64,000 bases of DNA from Trichobilharzia szidati (GCA_944472155.2 OX235271.1:21583710-21647709); one strand, 5' to 3'; numbered from the stretch's first letter, positions 25,001-32,086 are shown. Notes: generated by a model not told the origin, from the letters alone. Program-made: numbers and translations.

Positions 25001-27683
25001 CAAACTTGAGGAGAATGGAACTCCTTTGTCTATTGATAATTTTAAAGGATTTCTCGATTTCTACCTCATGACCCGTGTCGAGAAGATGTCTAGTGATAGC
25101 GCTGCTATAAGAGTTTGTTCCCTTGAGACGTAGGCTTCTTGGCACATGTTCAGAAAATCGGAGGTGTGCCCTTCTTTCTGTTCTCCCAATGTAACTGCTC
25201 CCGCAGATACACGTAAATTTGTATACACAGTTGGAGTTAACATGAGAAGGGTATCTATCGACTTTTGACTGCACCAAAGAGCATGTTGTTCGATAGACGG
25301 GAACCAACTTAGCTGCAGGATAGGCTCTGGCTAGTGATGTTCTCAGTCTTCTGTTGACCATTTCTGCAACGTTTTCACCTTTAAAATCTAGTTGAATGAA
25401 GACAGGCTTTTTTTCAACTGTGATTTGTTTGGTATTTGAGTCTTCACATCTTCCATATTTGTTTATGAATCTTTGAGGGTAACCGTTATTTTTCAGCACC
25501 TTTTCGAGGAACATAAGTTCTTCCTCTAGTTTCTCTGTAGAGCATATTCTCCTTGCTCTATAGTACAGAGTCTTGACTAGTGCTCGTTTATAGCTATTTG
25601 GACAAAAGCTATTAAAATGTAAGTATTGTCCATTCCATGTAGGTTTTCGGTAAATTGACCTCTCGAGATTACCATCTTCTAGGCGTTGCATGGCGATGTC
25701 AAGGAAATGGAACTTCCCGTCATTTTCATGTTCCATGGTAAATACAATATTTGTATGTGCTTTGTTGAATAGGCTGAGTAGGTAGGAGGCATGACTGTCG
25801 TTTTTGCATACTACAAATGTGTCATCGACATATCGACAATAGGAAGTTGTTTGATCGATTGCATGCTTCAACTTTGTTTTCTCAAGGTTTGACATGAAGA
25901 TATCTGCTAGAACAGGGCTAAGTGGACTGCCCATGGCTACGCCATCTATTTGTCGGTAAAGAGTGTTATCAAACTGGAATTGTACATCCATGGTACACAT
26001 TAGCAGTAGGCGTTTGAATTCTGACTCTGGTAGTGGATTCTGTGAGCTTCCCATTGTGGATTACTTGGTATGCAGCATTATCGTACAACCTTCGGATGAG
26101 ATGTGCAACTATTGGTGGCATCCCGTAGTGGCGAAATAGTTTCTGAATCACTTCTCGGTCGACGCTGTCGAAGGCCTTATCATAGTCGACGAAGTTGAGT
26201 TGGTGAGCTAAATGCTTTTCCACGCTCTGTTCAATGATGATCCGTAGTGTTGCGATTCGTTCGACGCCCTCTTTCCATACCTTATCCAGTAGTGGTGTCA
26301 TCAAGTCCGCTGATATCTCTGGGTCATTTTCAATGCTTCTGCTGGGACTCCATCTAGTCCTGCTGCTTTTCCAGTTTTTGGCATCTTTATGGCCTTCAGG
26401 ACTTCTGCTTTCGTCGGAGTATTGGTATCCACTGGTAGTTCTGCTTCCGCTGTTGGCATTATTGTTCGTGTTGTAGGTGGCGGTCGATTGAGAAGTCTTT
26501 TGAAGTGTTCAGCCAGTGTTTGCTTTGCTCCATCACTTTGGTGATTGACTTTCCATTTTCATCCTTCACTGACTTAATTTGTGTTGATCTCTTCACCGAT
26601 AGGTACCTAGTTGTTTGGTAGAGTGTTGCGAAGTCTCCTTTCCCTGCTCTGCAGCTTGTTCTGCTTCACTTGTCATTGCTTCGTGATATTTTCTTTTGTC
26701 TTCCTTGCCACTCTTCCTTACTCCTTTGTTCAGTGTATTGTAGCTTGTATTCAACTCCTGTTTCTGTTGCTCGTCGATGCACTGGATAATCTTATGTTTC
26801 ACCATCCTCCTCTCTTCTGTTAGTCTCTATGTTCCGTAGTGAGCCACTGTGTGTCCTGTCTCTTCCTTCTGCCTAGAAATTCCATGCAGGTTTGATTCCA
26901 CATCGCTTTCAAGTTGTTTTAGTACTTTTCAACGCTAGTCACTTCGCCAGTGTTGATTTGTTTCTCCACCTTTTTCCTTATGATTGCAGTGAGAGAGTCA
27001 TTTGTGGCCCGATCCTTCAGGTTTTGAGTATTGAACTTGCCTTGTGGTCTATCTGCAGCTCCTGTTTCCTTGAAAGCCATTAATTTGATTTGGAGTGTTC
27101 TTTGTACGAGATAGTGGTCTGAGCCGACGTCTGTTCCTCTTCTTACTCTTTTGTCCAGTAAGTTGCATCTCCACTTCCTTGAGCAGAATTGAGATGAAGT
27201 CAATTTGGTCTTTGGTTCGCTCGTCTGGTGAAGCTACGCCGCATACATTCAGTTTTACTGGCTGGTAGACATCCGAAAAACTTCATTGAATGTATTATTA
27301 GTCATTCGAGGTGTAAAACTATCGAAATGACTTTATCTCACTGTATTTATCCTCCTAATGTCTTATCTAAATGGTTTACAGTATGCTGGTAATTCCCTTT
27401 AGTTTTATTAGCCTCATTATTCCACTTGCTCATTAGGCAGATTCCAAAACTAAAAACCTGACAAATTTTTCTGCCAATTTAAGGAGACGTAATTAGAATT
27501 CTGGTAAAACCTATAAAAATTATAACTTTTCAAAATATTATTATTTTGTAGAATTACTTTGGACTATTGAGTGAAGTTCGTTTTTGTTTCACTCCACAAC
27601 TTGAATTAATTGACTGCCCAATGGAAGAAGTAGACAACACTATTGAATGCCCAAAATGGATTGAATTCCCTGAGTTCAATTAA
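3975..27683 (+). CDS. Ribonuclease T2-family gene, eight exons, 5' end not in window
   Basis: Eight exons together encode 242 residues plus a stop codon. The family cleaves single-stranded RNA using two catalytic histidine motifs and normally acts in lysosomes or outside the cell. CAS I (FNIHGLW type) lies at the end of the first visible exon and CAS II (HEWYKHG) in the fourth. Cysteines follow in the order expected for T2 enzymes. All introns are GT-AG and each exon joins in phase with the next. The N-terminal exon(s) with signal peptide and the usual first conserved block are missing and are probably upstream of position 1. Introns carry PLE, SR2-like, SINE and Merlin insertions, some within 50-300 bases of a splice site. 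Schistosome omega-1 belongs to this family; identity with omega-1 is not claimed. Family assignment is firm, exact paralogue unknown. Confidence 0.88.
4022..4470 (+). other. First part of intron, no feature seen
   Basis: AT-rich intron sequence directly after the CAS I exon. I see no coding sequence or recognisable repeat before the SINE relic that starts near 4474. Confidence 0.5.
4474..4612 (-). repeat. Hammerhead-type SINE relic (Sm-alpha-like)
   Basis: The minus strand shows a box-B-like block, then AAGAGTC, GGACGAAACAGCTGTCCAG and the 3' tail with GAGCTCATGATGAAA. This is the same family as 18318-18605 and 18690-19000. The core before stem II reads ATGAAGA instead of the hammerhead consensus CTGATGA. 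Confidence 0.7.
4825..5893 (-). mobile_element. SR2-like RTE fragment, divergent
   Basis: Read on the minus strand: an RT start with VPPILIGFIQQ, then a NEAFEV...RQGCVLSSM segment and KITSQQ...NGKDLTEVTSLTYLGSTVS further on. It is clearly related to the SR2-like copies but more diverged and frameshifted. It lies antisense in the intron after the CAS I exon. Confidence 0.8.
5894..6413. other. Intron remainder, no feature seen
   Basis: No recognisable repeat or exon up to the acceptor of the next RNase T2 exon at 6413. Confidence 0.45.
6414..6486 (+). CDS. RNase T2 exon following CAS I
   Basis: A 73-base exon between a TTGATAG acceptor and a GTGAGT donor. One base completes the split tryptophan and 24 codons follow. 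The first is proline, giving the HGLWP order usual in T2 enzymes. The segment contains a cysteine twelve residues into the exon, then a phenylalanine-aspartate stretch, as expected between CAS I and CAS II. It ends in phase 0. Confidence 0.85.
6816..7112 (+). repeat. Left arm of family A PLE terminal inverted repeat
   Basis: Pairs with 7349-7645 on the opposite strand. It carries the GATGACAATGTTTCGAA signature shared by all family A termini in the window. Confidence 0.8.
7349..7645 (-). repeat. Right arm of family A PLE terminal inverted repeat
   Basis: Reverse complement of 6816-7112. Confidence 0.8.
7646..8202. other. Between two PLEs, no feature seen
   Basis: AT-rich intron sequence with no exon or named repeat recognised. 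Confidence 0.4.
8203..9251 (+). mobile_element. PLE relic flanked by inverted termini, family B
   Basis: Arms 8203-8459 and 9000-9251 are inverted copies carrying CTCGAAACGTCATCAGTAAA. The + strand between them reads as a decayed PLE C-terminus: VIPYKEGTSETLRRILNKAG near 8590, NNIIYKIP near 8735, then an altered YIGQT and later residues, with many stops. The termini recur as single fragments near 43760 and 57900-58080. Confidence 0.8.
9252..10244. other. Intron, no feature seen
   Basis: About 1 kb of AT-rich sequence between a PLE and a SINE pair. I recognise no exon or repeat family. Confidence 0.4.
10250..10485 (+). repeat. Hammerhead-type SINE with inverted partial copy
   Basis: A + strand copy (about 10337-10485) has a tRNA-like box B (GAGTTCGAACCCT) and then GTACTG, CCGATGA, a stem II, GATGAAAC and AGCTGTCCAGTAC. 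The core differs from CUGAUGA at one place. Directly left (10258-10333) the same ribozyme part lies inverted, giving a palindrome around the tRNA-like block. Confidence 0.75.
10661..10728 (+). CDS. RNase T2 exon leading to CAS II
   Basis: A 68-base exon after a TTTATTTCAG acceptor, ending in phase 2 at GTAAAC. It encodes the short helix-like segment before CAS II, with a mid-exon tryptophan and a final Phe-Trp whose tryptophan codon is completed by the next exon. A conserved tryptophan at this place precedes CAS II in many T2 ribonucleases. Confidence 0.85.
11065..11175 (-). repeat. Hammerhead-type SINE 3' fragment
   Basis: The minus strand carries GGACGAAACAGCTGTCTAG and the 3' tail ending in the ATGATGAAAT block. 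The tRNA-like head and the 5' half of the core are missing. Confidence 0.65.
11608..12708 (-). mobile_element. Merlin DNA transposon relic
   Basis: The ends are inverted repeats: TAAACTTTAAGCACC at 11608 and its complement ending at 12708. The minus strand holds pieces of a Merlin (IS1016-like, DDE) transposase: VIVHVDETVLLKRKYNHG near 12215, a DVWTIGV segment, then GYRIHTDE and a KVNHTNDYVD-like end. Stops and shifts make it inactive. No clear 8-9 bp target duplication remains. A second copy lies at 29591-30757. Confidence 0.75.
12926..13039 (+). CDS. RNase T2 exon with CAS II
   Basis: A 114-base exon after a CAAAG acceptor, ending in phase 2 at GTAAGT. It carries HEWYKHG followed by a cysteine, the canonical CAS II active site with the second catalytic histidine, the glutamate and the lysine all intact. 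An Asn-Thr-Ser sequon lies further on, a possible N-glycosylation site if the protein is secreted. This exon alone identifies the family. Confidence 0.92.
13214..13452 (+). repeat. tRNA-headed SINE
   Basis: The head TCAGTGGTAGGATGCTGGC resembles a tRNA box A. A degenerate box B follows, and the body ends in CACTGCTACTGAAACTTCGG, TTCCACTGGGGACTC and an A-rich tail. Related tails occur at 37285-37375 and near 63855-63945. Confidence 0.65.
13453..14009. other. Intron, no feature seen
   Basis: Contains a short GATA run near 13692 but no exon or named repeat. Confidence 0.4.
14010..14058 (+). CDS. RNase T2 small exon
   Basis: A 49-base exon after a TTTTAG acceptor, ending in phase 0 at GTAAGT. 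It encodes a segment with the Gly-Ile-x-Pro pattern often found after CAS II in T2 enzymes. A PLE with inverted termini begins only about 50 bases after its donor. Confidence 0.8.
14251..15192 (+). CDS. PLE protein C-terminal part (RT end + GIY-YIG endonuclease)
   Basis: A 313-codon frame without stops. It starts just after the RT active site would lie: TCEEEDNNSLRFLDVLLT, then the WTGQYTHFHSF and KRNLVKCLSYR blocks of PLE RT. The GIY-YIG endonuclease follows (FNCSCGASYIGRTQR, then MRVREH), and the frame ends with the SVAEAVAI and CIQKKYVQPL blocks typical of schistosome PLEs. The nuclease motif residues are intact. The RT catalytic aspartates are absent through truncation. The start is nominal. 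Confidence 0.75.
   Translation: MEQVQDLLNALNSVHPTIQFTCEEEDNNSLRFLDVLLTMKTDGYLQRKLFRKKTWTGQYTHFHSFAPIQYKRNLVKCLSYRIKRICSEECIKEEMHKLKLTLEENGYPQSFLKNKYMSIPTDKIKVDTVEKKPLYLKLSYKGEIAGDILKCRLNRAVDRTFPAAKLALNFSTKPVLTQQVKDKLPKMASSMYFYEFNCSCGASYIGRTQRALSMRVREHVPVWLSKGVTKCVNSAVLAHLVDTGHPIKLDQAFSVIYRVPSNLSRGARLRLLSVAEAVAINTRRPSLCIQKKYVQPLCLPWPTIKPTNPPLTL
15787..15808 (+). ncRNA. Hammerhead-like motif in PLE family C terminus
   Basis: CTGAAGA, a weak AAT/ATT stem and GAAAC follow in order, as in hammerhead cores of PLE termini. An inverted copy lies in the left arm. Pairing is weak, so function is uncertain. Confidence 0.3.
15894..16045 (+). CDS. RNase T2 exon, unusually long segment
   Basis: A 152-base exon after a TTATTTTAG acceptor, ending in phase 2 at GTGAAT. 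It encodes 50 residues without cysteine, with Asn-Ser-Ser and Asn-Asp-Thr sequons. Typical T2 ribonucleases have a much shorter link here, so this looks like a lineage-specific loop extension. The 3' end of a PLE lies 48 bases upstream of the acceptor. In-frame continuity with both neighbours supports the exon; the donor is less standard than the others. Confidence 0.72.
16060..17427 (-). mobile_element. PLE, 5'-truncated, family F
   Basis: Minus-strand PLE with a 3' tail at 16060-16328 and coding from 17427 leftward. The same family, including its tail, recurs on the + strand at 40998-41740. It lies in the RNase T2 intron after the exon ending at 16045, antisense to the gene. Confidence 0.85.
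16329..17427 (-). pseudogene. PLE RT + GIY-YIG coding sequence, one clear nonsense change
   Basis: The frame from 17427 covers QVDGVTMGSPLGP, an altered RT active site CRYMDENF (YMDE where the class has YxDD), WTGQYTHFHSF, then FNCACGASYIDRC. It stops at 16597 where a conserved Trp codon has become TGA, and reads on to 16329 through the TAEAIAI and CVQKKEVQPLLLPWP blocks. The endonuclease motif is YID instead of YIG. Both catalytic centres therefore carry changes; the copy is probably inactive. Confidence 0.82.
17595..17850 (-). mobile_element. SR2-like RTE 3' fragment, degenerate
   Basis: The sequence matches the 3'-terminal part of the SR2-like copy at 4830-4990 (CTCTGCTGTCC..., then ATGTCACCCTC and a CCCACTCGAG block). 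It is short and diverged. Confidence 0.6.
17851..18317. other. Intron, no feature seen
   Basis: AT-rich, no exon or repeat recognised. Confidence 0.4.
18318..18605 (-). repeat. Hammerhead-type SINE, full length
   Basis: On the minus strand: a unique head, then a tRNA-like region (box A CAGTGGCTCAATGG, box B GGGTTCGAACCCC), the ribozyme part (GTACTGTGAAGAGTCTC ... GGACGAAACAGCTGTCCAG) and a 3' tail ending GAAATCCTCCATC. The core has lost one base. It forms an inverted pair with 18690-19000. Confidence 0.8.
18690..19000 (+). repeat. Hammerhead-type SINE, full length
   Basis: Same family as 18318-18605, opposite strand. Box A (CAGTGGCTCAATGG) lies near 18824 and box B (GGGTTCGAACCTC) near 18873, so RNA polymerase III transcription is likely for intact members. 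The ribozyme part is at 18899-18944. Confidence 0.82.
18899..18944 (+). ncRNA. Hammerhead ribozyme-like domain
   Basis: Stem I TACTG/CAGTA, a seven-base core ATGAAGA, stem II GTCC/GGAC with loop CAAACTA, GAAA, a two-base stem III (AC/GU around AGCT), then GTC before stem I closes. The layout is that of a type I hammerhead with a minimal stem III. The core differs from CUGANGA at position C3, which normally pairs with G8, so cleavage is doubtful. Confidence 0.65.
19005..19790. other. Intron, no feature seen
   Basis: No exon found. Some low-complexity AT-rich stretches are present. Confidence 0.4.
19795..19925 (+). repeat. Degenerate hammerhead-type SINE 3' part
   Basis: GTGCGTACT, GACTCCCAAGTAATG, AAGACAGCT and the GGTTCTCTAACTGGAGTCA tail match the SINE 3' half in order, but GGACGAAAC is lost. 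Confidence 0.5.
20005..20750 (-). mobile_element. SR2-like RTE 3' fragment
   Basis: Very similar to 2440-3180, including the RTE C-terminal region. The 3' end on the left carries an (ATT)n run at about 20012-20028, the usual short-repeat tail of this clade. On the right it stops abruptly at about 20750 next to a PLE fragment. Confidence 0.85.
20753..21180 (-). pseudogene. PLE C-terminal fragment
   Basis: The minus strand, in shifting frames, gives the end of a PLE protein: a DTGHFGEN-like segment, a FTAEAIAIKRL-like segment and a final SLAW in place of the family's LPW. The GIY-YIG core is not included. It ends about 290 bases before the next RNase T2 exon. Confidence 0.65.
21467..21560 (+). 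CDS. RNase T2 exon with C-terminal cysteine
   Basis: A 94-base exon ending in phase 0 at GTAAGT. The acceptor region reads ACAGAG; phase matching requires use of the second AG, so the exon begins at 21467. It encodes a helix-like segment, then a Leu-Ile-x-Cys and a basic run of Arg and His. This corresponds to the conserved cysteine region near the C-terminus of T2 enzymes. Confidence 0.8.
21810..22690 (+). mobile_element. SR2-like RTE 3' fragment, interrupted by a SINE
   Basis: The + strand reads QVNIEKTEVMKI and GRNLKEVTSFTYL near 21980-22110, then a decayed version of the SR2-like C-terminus. It breaks off in GTTGAAGCC at about 22692, where a SINE begins, and resumes at about 22896 with GTTTCACTTGGAACC and an (AAT)n tail to about 22945. 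Confidence 0.75.
22697..22896 (-). repeat. tRNA-derived SINE
   Basis: On the minus strand: box A TGGCACAGTGGTTAGGA, box B GAGGTTCAAGCCCC, then a body with GGTCGGCCTGCAAAATTTG and an A/T-rich tail. A second copy lies at 33808-33993 on the + strand. It is inserted into the tail of an SR2-like copy. Confidence 0.78.
22946..23545. other. Intron, no feature seen
   Basis: No exon or repeat family recognised. Confidence 0.4.
23550..24474 (-). mobile_element. SR2-like RTE element, 3' part
   Basis: Minus-strand SR2-like sequence running from its 3' end at the left to an abrupt break at 24474, in the segment coding for LTEPFEV. The element continues at 26035, after a PLE insertion. The two parts together form one 5'-truncated copy of about 2.2 kb. 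Frame breaks are frequent. Confidence 0.85.
24475..26034 (-). mobile_element. PLE inserted in the SR2-like element
   Basis: A 1.56-kb insertion flanked by the 8-bp target duplication GGATTCTG (24467-24474 and 26035-26042). The minus-strand body is 5'-truncated inside RT; the 3' tail at the left is about 440 bases. No inverted terminal repeat is seen. It is younger than the SR2-like copy it disrupts. Confidence 0.88.
24918..26054 (-). CDS. PLE RT + GIY-YIG open reading frame
   Basis: A 378-codon frame whose first few codons come from the flanking SR2-like DNA; PLE sequence starts near 26034. It contains QIDGVAMGSPLSPVLADIF, the RT active site YCRYVDDTFVV, WNGQYLHFNSF, then the GIY-YIG endonuclease (FTCICGSSYIGRTERR), LLDTGHEVEI and the final CVQKEAVINLSLPW. 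Both catalytic sites are intact. The N-terminal RT fingers are missing, so it is not autonomous, but there are no internal stops, which suggests recent arrival. Confidence 0.82.
   Translation of the reverse strand: MGSSQNPLPESEFKRLLLMCTMDVQFQFDNTLYRQIDGVAMGSPLSPVLADIFMSNLEKTKLKHAIDQTTSYCRYVDDTFVVCKNDSHASYLLSLFNKAHTNIVFTMEHENDGKFHFLDIAMQRLEDGNLERSIYRKPTWNGQYLHFNSFCPNSYKRALVKTLYYRARRICSTEKLEEELMFLEKVLKNNGYPQRFINKYGRCEDSNTKQITVEKKPVFIQLDFKGENVAEMVNRRLRTSLARAYPAAKLVPVYRTTCSLVQSKVDRYPSHVNSNCVYKFTCICGSSYIGRTERRAHLRFSEHVPRSLRLKGTNSYSSAITRHLLDTGHEVEIEKSFKIINRQRSSILLKFAEAISIKRLKPDLCVQKEAVINLSLPW
26035..27276 (-). mobile_element. SR2-like RTE element, 5' part (endonuclease end and RT start)
   Basis: Continuation of 23550-24474 beyond the PLE. 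From right to left on the minus strand: the end of the apurinic endonuclease domain (GSDHYLVQRTLQIKL near 27115), a linker, and the RT start (LNFVDYDKAFDSVDREV near 26180, GMPPIVAHLIRRLYDNAA after it). It is truncated at about 27276, 275 bases before the last RNase T2 exon. Frames are shifted several times. Confidence 0.85.
27552..27683 (+). CDS. RNase T2 terminal exon
   Basis: A terminal exon of 44 codons including the TAA stop, after a TTTTGTAG acceptor. It carries Leu-x-Glu-Val-Arg-Phe-Cys, matching the conserved C-terminal pattern of T2 ribonucleases, and two further cysteines. The reading frame is phase 0, as the previous exon demands. An AATAAA hexamer follows six bases after the stop. 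Confidence 0.85.
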   Translation, partial: NYFGLLSEVRFCFTPQLELIDCPMEEVDNTIECPKWIEFPEFN

Positions 27684-27688
27684 CTCTG

Positions 27689-27694
27689 AATAAA
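27689..27694 (+). promoter_or_regulatory. Candidate poly(A) signal
   Basis: AATAAA begins six bases after the RNase T2 stop codon. If used, the 3' untranslated region is very short. In AT-rich DNA the hexamer can also occur by chance. Confidence 0.5.
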
Positions 27695-27699
27695 TATTT

Positions 27700-28195
27700 C
27701 TATTGATAAGACAAATTTCACATGTTCATCTTAAAGTAACACACGAAATATACTTGAACAAAACATCTCTAGACTTCTGAATTATCCTTATAAATCAATG
27801 AGTGCTAATATGGCAGTAAAAATAAATAATTTGTAGAATTTTCCAATATGACATCGTGCATGATGTTGAATTCAAACGTTTGATACGGCTGGATGGTTAG
27901 TGGCAAATGGCAGGATACCCTTGAATTAGGTTTTGCGGTGAATGGGACAAACGCTCGAGAACTGATACCCTCCTGCAACAGTGAAACTAGTCATATCCAG
28001 TGCTCTAAACTCAAGAATGTTGATCCATTGTAGAATGCTATTTCAAGTAACCGTTATTACTTCTATGAACCAACTGTTGCACTCGTCTGGAGAATAGTCT
28101 TCACAGTAGATATGACGTTTTCTGAAAAGTTCGGTGAATATTTAATACACTACGAAATAATATTCTAGTATAAGTTTGCAGGAATTAGATTTCAT
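27700..28195. other. Downstream of RNase T2 gene, no feature seen
   Basis: AT-rich sequence with no exon or repeat recognised. Confidence 0.4.
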
Positions 28196-28465
28196 TGGTT
28201 ACAGGACTTCATCATGAGCTGACAGCGGTTAGAGAATCAGTGGAAAACCAGCAATGGAGTACTGGACAGTCCAGGACACTTCATCAGTAGTCACTCACCA
28301 CCATGGTCTGAACACAGGGACTTCTGACTACCAAGCCAGCCACTGTGATATGACCCAGCGGCCAGTCCATGAATTCCAACTTCTTTCCCGGACTAGGCGG
28401 AAGAATCTATTCAGTACTCCCTGCTGGTTATCCAATCCTTCTCTAACTGTAACATCATTCCGTGG
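28196..28465 (-). repeat. Hammerhead-type SINE relic, palindromic
   Basis: The left half reads as the SINE 3' part on the minus strand (ATCATGAGCTGACAG..., GGAGTACTGGACAG). The right half ends with the same tail on the + strand (CTATTCAGTACTCC ... CCTTCTCTAACTG). The GAAAC element is lost. The layout resembles 10250-10485. Confidence 0.6.
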
Positions 28466-28944
28466 TCTAACTTGAGAAATAAAATAAATTATATGTTGCA
28501 GAACACTGAATTGTTCATACTTTTTGAGATGAAAACACACATGATTATTAGTGGTTATTCTAAATTATAGTGTATTATTCTAGCCTACAATTAAATAATC
28601 CCACACTTCAAATACTAATCAGCACTTTGAAAATAATCTATTTGAGTTAAGCGTAGACACTAGCCAAAAGGAATTATAACTTTATAAAAACCAACCGCTT
28701 TATGTATATACACCGATGAAATAAGAAATTTCCAGCATATGCTATATTGGCATTGGCGTTGACGATGTTTGAAGCCGCTTGTAGTATTGAGGCGACTCAA
28801 GGAATAGATAAAGACAGTGATCCACATCCCATGTTACAACACAATTTGATTGGGAAATGTAGAATTTTCTAGGACAATAAAGATCTGCACGTCATATAAC
28901 AAGTTGAAGTATCTCTCCGACAGTATCAAAATGATCGCGGGATT

Positions 28945-29165
28945 TTATCGTGATCAGATGTCAACTAGATAAGCTTTGGAAAACCAGCACTAGAGTACTG
29001 GACAGCCAGCTGTTTCGTCAGCCTAGTTTGGGACTCTTCCTCAGTACTCACTAACCGCGTTTTGAAACCAGGACCTTCATTTTACAAGGCGAGCTTGGAG
29101 ACCATCAAGCTAAAGAGATTTTCCAATGCTCCTCTAACCGATATCAGCCCATGATGAAATTGTGT
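28945..29165 (-). repeat. Hammerhead-type SINE relic
   Basis: The minus strand contains GAGTACTGAGGAAGAGTCCC, CTAGG, then GACGAAACAGCTG with a small duplication before GTCCAGTACTC. An inverted tail fragment follows at the right (TCCTCTAACCGATATCAGCC). Confidence 0.65.
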
Positions 29166-29284
29166 AACCAGTTAACCAAATCCCTACCAGCCAGTACTCA
29201 TAAATTAATTTTGATGACCGACGGTTAAATTAGTCACCTAGGTATTAGGCACCAACTGGATATAAAGCACTACTATTTACCTGC

Positions 29285-29322
29285 TATATATATATGTATA
29301 TATATATTTATATATATACTGA
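29285..29322. repeat. TA-rich microsatellite
   Basis: A run of TATA units with a few interruptions. Confidence 0.7.
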
Positions 29323-29590
29323 TTACATTAATCCTATTGACTTACATCTTGCATTCCATTGGACGTTTGTATTCAGTATGCAATGTGTATTTTGTCGTCT
29401 AATGTCAATTTATTAATCGCTTTTTGTGAACAGTCGTTAAATGACAATATCAAGATGTCAATCTATAATAAAACTCTTGTTCACTTTATTCTTTGTCTTT
29501 TAATATATGGTGACAACAGGGTAAGTAGTGAGTTCATATTGTCAAACATTAATTATTACATCAGAATACATAATCACTGATTGGCGAAGT

Positions 29591-30757
29591 TAATCTTTAA
29601 GCACCAATATAACCACGAATCAGCGAATGACCTCGAACGCTCCAATCACCTGAGAGAGAGAGGCAACTTTGGGTATGAAATGCATACATTTGTGGAAAAA
29701 AAGCATAAAAACTGTATAAAAGTGTTACTGAAGATACCTTTCTCTCACATGGGATAAAAACAATTCCCAGTTGTCCAGAGAAGTATCAGTAGAGAATGTA
29801 AACCATGTTCGATGCATGTATTCATCTCAGTGGTTGTAAACAACATTCTTTTGAGATCAAATAATGGCTCTAATCCTGTTCTTCAATCTCGCCTAAAGTC
29901 CTTCAATAGAATTGGTGAGAGTCCCTGCGTAGTAGGATCCGCATAATCACTAGTGTGGTTTACTCTATGGCGAATATATCGCAGGGATTACGACTAACTA
30001 TATGCTTTCCACTCGTCTGTGTGTATTCTAGATTCTCGTTTCACCAGTCGAATGATAATCGGTATTGAAGTACTTGACTTTATATCTGCTACTCTCTCGA
30101 CGACAGCTTTCCGTAGATAGGTATCGTACACACCAATCATCCGAACATTATTCGCTCGTTCTCAACCATAGTTGTGTTTCCTCTTTAACAAGACAGCTTC
30201 ATCTACATGTACAATGACACCTTCTCTTCCCATTAAGGAAGTAAGTCCCTCCATTTTCTACGTTGCAATATACCTGCAGTGCTGATACCACTGAATCTTT
30301 GAAACGACACTATTCTCCGTCTGAGCGGCTGTGGCTCTCATAGCGTATTTCAAAACCCAGTAATTAGAAATATACGAAATCTGGGTTAAGGATAGACAGA
30401 ACCTGGCGAAAGATATTCCTACGAAATTCTGTAACCATCAGCTTACCTTCCCTGACACTTACTTGTCTGAGATGAATTGTACAACGATGAATGTGTCTAT
30501 CAACCGATCCACCGAAGCTTTTCATAATCATCACATGTCCACATGAAGAAAGCCTTTATTCGCTTATCAGTCCCACGTCTGAGTAATAATGGAAGACTAG
30601 GTCCCCACCAAATTTCAAACGCAACTTTGTTACAACAGGCATATGACTCTATTCAAGCGGAATAGAAGCTTCAACTCATGTGAACAAAACTTACTGAACC
30701 ATTCAAGGTCACTGGTGTGGACGCACTCAGTTGGTAGTTAGTGGGGTTTAAAGTTTA
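29591..30757 (-). mobile_element. Merlin DNA transposon relic, second copy
   Basis: Aligns along its length with 11608-12708 and has the same type of ends (TAATCTTTAAGCACC at left, complement of the family end at right). On the minus strand the transposase tail is better preserved than in the first copy: a TLTNSIEGL-stop-ARLK segment near 29900, matching the THTNTIEG-x-W block of Merlin proteins. Stops and shifts make it inactive. Confidence 0.75.
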
Positions 30758-32080
30758 ACGTGGCCCATTGATATGCTACATCGTCGCAACAGTTTATTAT
30801 TCACTATTAGTTGTTTAGTAAACTTACCTCCTGAGAACTTTGTGATGTCTTGTTAATTCATCGCAATCGTTTAGTGGCCCATTAAAATTTGGGAACTTCC
30901 CACTTATGCATCTCAACTGTGTCGGCAAGTAGAATAACTCATCAGAGGAATTTCAGTTGTAGACTGCTATCCACAAGATTTAGTCTGCCTATTCTCACTA
31001 TTGTAAATTCAATAACTTTTAAAAATGCTGTTTTGTTTTTACCTCTGCTGAAGACAGACAGGCTGAAGAGAATTCCTAATTTGTACAATGATTATTGACG
31101 GTTCTCGAGAATACTTCTAGCGAAGATGTGCTTCTTCAGAGTTAATTATTCCTTGATATTGCCTTTTACTTAGTTCATGATTTCTTCCGTGTCATCAGTG
31201 TTTCGCATAGAGAATTATAAACTAGTGTCCATGATACAGTTACACTTTAGCGATAGATTCTAGTCAGAGCCAAGGATCATTATATAACACCTTAACGATC
31301 AATCAGTGTACACTCAGTTCACTATGATATGAGTACGTCTATCCAATGATCCCCGATTCTTTCGATCTGCATGAAAGGACACAAGTGAGTTGGAAATTAA
31401 CTGGACATAAAAATAGAATATGTCTCTTCTTAAGTTATGCCAAGTGGATTTGTTAAAGTCGACCTCTCTTAGGTTGGATCGTAGCAAGCACCCACGTCAT
31501 TCACAGGAAAAACTGCAAACTGAATCAAGACAACGTTTTGTCGCCTTAACCAAATAAGAGAAAACGAACTGGCTAAATGAGGCAATATCAACTCATTTCA
31601 TACAAATAAAACAAATCAGCCAATGACAATCAAGCATCCTGCTAGAATGATAACTTATTAGAATAAAATATCTGGGCAATCATACTACTTTCAAAGTAGT
31701 TAACAGGTAACGAGGCATCAAAAATTAGGTAGAACTAAACAGATCACTTGTTGAAGTTTACGACTAACTAGGAATATGCACAAACGCCACATGGTTCAGA
31801 GAGATCAAGTCTGGCACTGTCACCATAACAGGCAAGTATACCATTAGTGAGATTTTGACTTGGAATTCAGTAACCCAACCTTTCTCACTTTATCATATAG
31901 CAAGAGTTTCATTCATTTTCTAGGTGTATGAGTGTTCCCACACCTGAGCGACACATCACATCAATCACAAATTATGATTAGTACTTTGATAACTCGAATT
32001 CGAACCAGGTGATTATTTAGCTGTGATTCGCTGATTCACTGAGAATTGATCCTGAAGTATATAATAAATACAGTTGTGGA
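30758..32080. other. No feature seen
   Basis: About 1.3 kb without a recognisable gene or repeat. A GAATTCGAACC near 32000 resembles a tRNA box B but has no matching box A. Confidence 0.4.
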
Positions 32081-32086
32081 TACATG

